From an uncultured Aureimonas sp. (GTDB taxonomy: Bacteria; Pseudomonadota; Alphaproteobacteria; Rhizobiales; Rhizobiaceae): a DNA stretch of 61,106 nt. The notes beneath the pieces were generated by a model. The model had not been told where the DNA came from. It did not search any database and worked only from the letters and a program-made list of their open reading frames with translations. Below are positions 59,419 to 61,106 of the stretch, piece after piece (positions within the stretch are counted from its first letter, which is position 1; each line of letters opens with the position of its first letter). Location of the stretch: assembly GCF_913775355.1 (NCBI RefSeq), contig NZ_CAJYIU010000107.1, forward strand, positions 1 to 61,106, read 5' to 3'. The position numbers and the translations under genes are program-made.

Positions 59419-60402
59419 TCAGAAGCCGAGGCCGCGGGTTCGCAGGTCTATGGCATGGATGGCCGGGCCGGCGGCGATGAACAGTCGTCGTCCCTCGGGT
59501 CCACCGAAGGCGACGTTGGCTGCGGGGCCGGGCGTGGCGATGCGCCCGAGCCGGGTGCCGTCGGCTTCGTGAATGTGCACGCCGTCCTCGCAGGCGGCGT
59601 AGACGCGGCCTTCGGCATCGACGCAGAGACCATCGGGAACACCGCTCGTCACGGCGGCGAACCGCCGGCCTGTGCCGACCTGTCCGCCGCCTGCGACGGG
59701 GAAGGCAAGGATTTCGGCTGCCCCCTCCGGGTTCAGCGCCGCGCCGGAGTCGGCGACATAGAGCGTCCGGCCATCGGGCGAAAAAGCGAGCCCGTTCGGC
59801 TGGTCCAGCGTAGCGATCATGGCGTCCACGCGCCCCGAAGGATCGATGCGGTAGACCCGCCGAGCATCTTGCTCCGGTTCGGCCATCAGGCCCTCGTCGG
59901 GCTGGCGGATGCCGAACACCGGATCGGTGAACCAGATCGCGCCATCCGGGGCCAAGGCTGCGTCGTTCGGCGAATTGAGCCGCTTGCCCTCGAAGCGGTC
60001 GGCGAGCACGGTGAGGCGTCCGTCCGGCTCCTCGCGCGTGACGCGCCGGGTCCGGTGCTCGCAGGTGACGAGCCGCCCCCCAGCGTCGAGCACGTTGCCG
60101 TTTGCATTGTCGGACGGGTCTCTCAAGGTCGTTACCGATCCGTCGTCGCGCAGGAGAGACAGGCGATTGGACCGCGTATCGCTGAACACCAGCCCGCCTC
60201 GGCTCGGGCTCCAGCAGAGGCCCTCGCACCATCGCCCGCCGTTGTAGAGCGTGCGCAGCGCGGCGTCCGGAGCGACGATGCGCCCGAAGCGCGGATCGAT
60301 GCCCTGCACGGACGAGGCGGCCGCCGCGTGGCGCCCGAGGGACGCCGAGACGAGGATCGAAAGGCCTGCCTTAAGAAGACCGCGCCGGCCACCGTCGTAC
60401 AT
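59419..60402 (-). CDS. SMP-30/gluconolactonase/LRE family protein
   Basis: WCEGLCWSPSRGGLVFSDTRSNRL, LNSPNDAALAPDGAIWFTDPVFG, GLAFSPDGRTLYVADSG. Confidence 0.93.
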   Translation of the reverse strand: MYDGGRRGLLKAGLSILVSASLGRHAAAASSVQGIDPRFGRIVAPDAALRTLYNGGRWCEGLCWSPSRGGLVFSDTRSNRLSLLRDDGSVTTLRDPSDNANGNVLDAGGRLVTCEHRTRRVTREEPDGRLTVLADRFEGKRLNSPNDAALAPDGAIWFTDPVFGIRQPDEGLMAEPEQDARRVYRIDPSGRVDAMIATLDQPNGLAFSPDGRTLYVADSGAALNPEGAAEILAFPVAGGGQVGTGRRFAAVTSGVPDGLCVDAEGRVYAACEDGVHIHEADGTRLGRIATPGPAANVAFGGPEGRRLFIAAGPAIHAIDLRTRGLGF

Positions 60403-60738
60403 CTCTCACCTCGCTGCTTCGTCGATCGGGCAAACGGAGAACGAGGACGTTTCGATCCCCCTTCCGGATCGGGCGACCCGCGCAGCTCTGCAACACGATG
60501 ACCGATGGTGAGAGGGCCGTGACGGGCGAAGACAACGACTCCTTGTCTTCTGGAGAGAAATGAACCTTCGACGCCGTCTGCGCTCAGGCTCTGATCTTCC
60601 TTTGTCCCTCGATACCTCTCGCCTGATATGATGAGGGGTCCACCAGCGCGGACCCTGATAGGACATCCAAGAGCGTCCCGCTTGTTCGCAGCCTATTCGC
60701 CTGCGAACGATGGGCGCCACAACAGACAGCATACGAAG

Positions 60739-60767
60739 AAGCCGGCCCCTCATGAGAGCCGGCTTTT
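60739..60767 (+). terminator. Rho-independent terminator-like hairpin
   Basis: AAGCCGGC-ccctcatgaga-GCCGGCTTTT. Confidence 0.5.
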
Positions 60768-61106
60768 GGCGCCTTCAAGCCCGTTTGCAGGGGCTGTCCG
60801 AACTATCCGCGTAGCTGGACCGAACTACCGCGCCGGAATCCGAGATACCGTGACGCCCCAGGCCTTTGGGCGCCGTGACACTTCCGTTCGGGCGCCGCCG
60901 GAGGTGAGCGAACTTCCGGCGGAATCGAGCGAACCTTTGCGACGCCGAGCGAGATTCGGTGACGCGTCAGGGTGGTCACCCGCCCGCTTTTGACTAACCC
61001 GTTGACGACGCAGGGGTTGGGTTCAGATCATTGGCGCCTATGAACAGAACATAGGAGCGCCCAGCAACAATGACCCGTGTCAGGAGCAGCCGCTGGTCGA
61101 GCCGCA

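Noticed and set aside
1-61106. CRISPR arrays, rRNA or tRNA genes
   Set aside because: No regularly spaced repeats, rRNA signature blocks or convincing tRNA cloverleaf recognised by eye; a tRNAscan/CRISPR finder run would be decisive

Overview
GC-rich alphaproteobacterial-type window (taxon inferred from gene content only). Left edge: a core-metabolism segment (hydroxyproline epimerase/proline racemase, polar amino-acid ABC transporter) beside a decayed Rieske (GbcA/stachydrine-demethylase-like) locus with a truncated LysR regulator. About 6.2-39 kb is an accessory region: an ISL3 element; a Tn7-like TnsA-TnsB-TnsC-TniQ module without CRISPR; a DnaQ-like exonuclease and a soluble FtsH-like AAA+/M41 protease; a serine-recombinase/ParB/RepB-C module bracketed by ~72-bp imperfect direct repeats of the 3' end of a lipoprotein gene; an IS66 with a perfect 8-bp TSD nested in an ISL3 remnant; and a defence island with (i) an HTH-AAA-S8 protease (IetAS-like) operon plus a translationally coupled third gene and (ii) a short prokaryotic Argonaute coupled to a predicted Mrr/PD-(D/E)xK nuclease-TIR-APAZ protein. 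Right of ~40 kb is a chromosomal-type segment: esterase, amidohydrolase, MscS, sensor kinases and response regulators, two catalase-family paralogues, PfpI, SDR and hydrolases. Several of these genes are preceded by GGAAC-N16-18-(C/G)GTT or TT EcfG-type promoter matches. The strongest candidates for a new system are the nuclease-TIR-APAZ/short pAgo pair and the three-gene IetAS-like operon. All calls are by-eye reading of translations; no searches were run.
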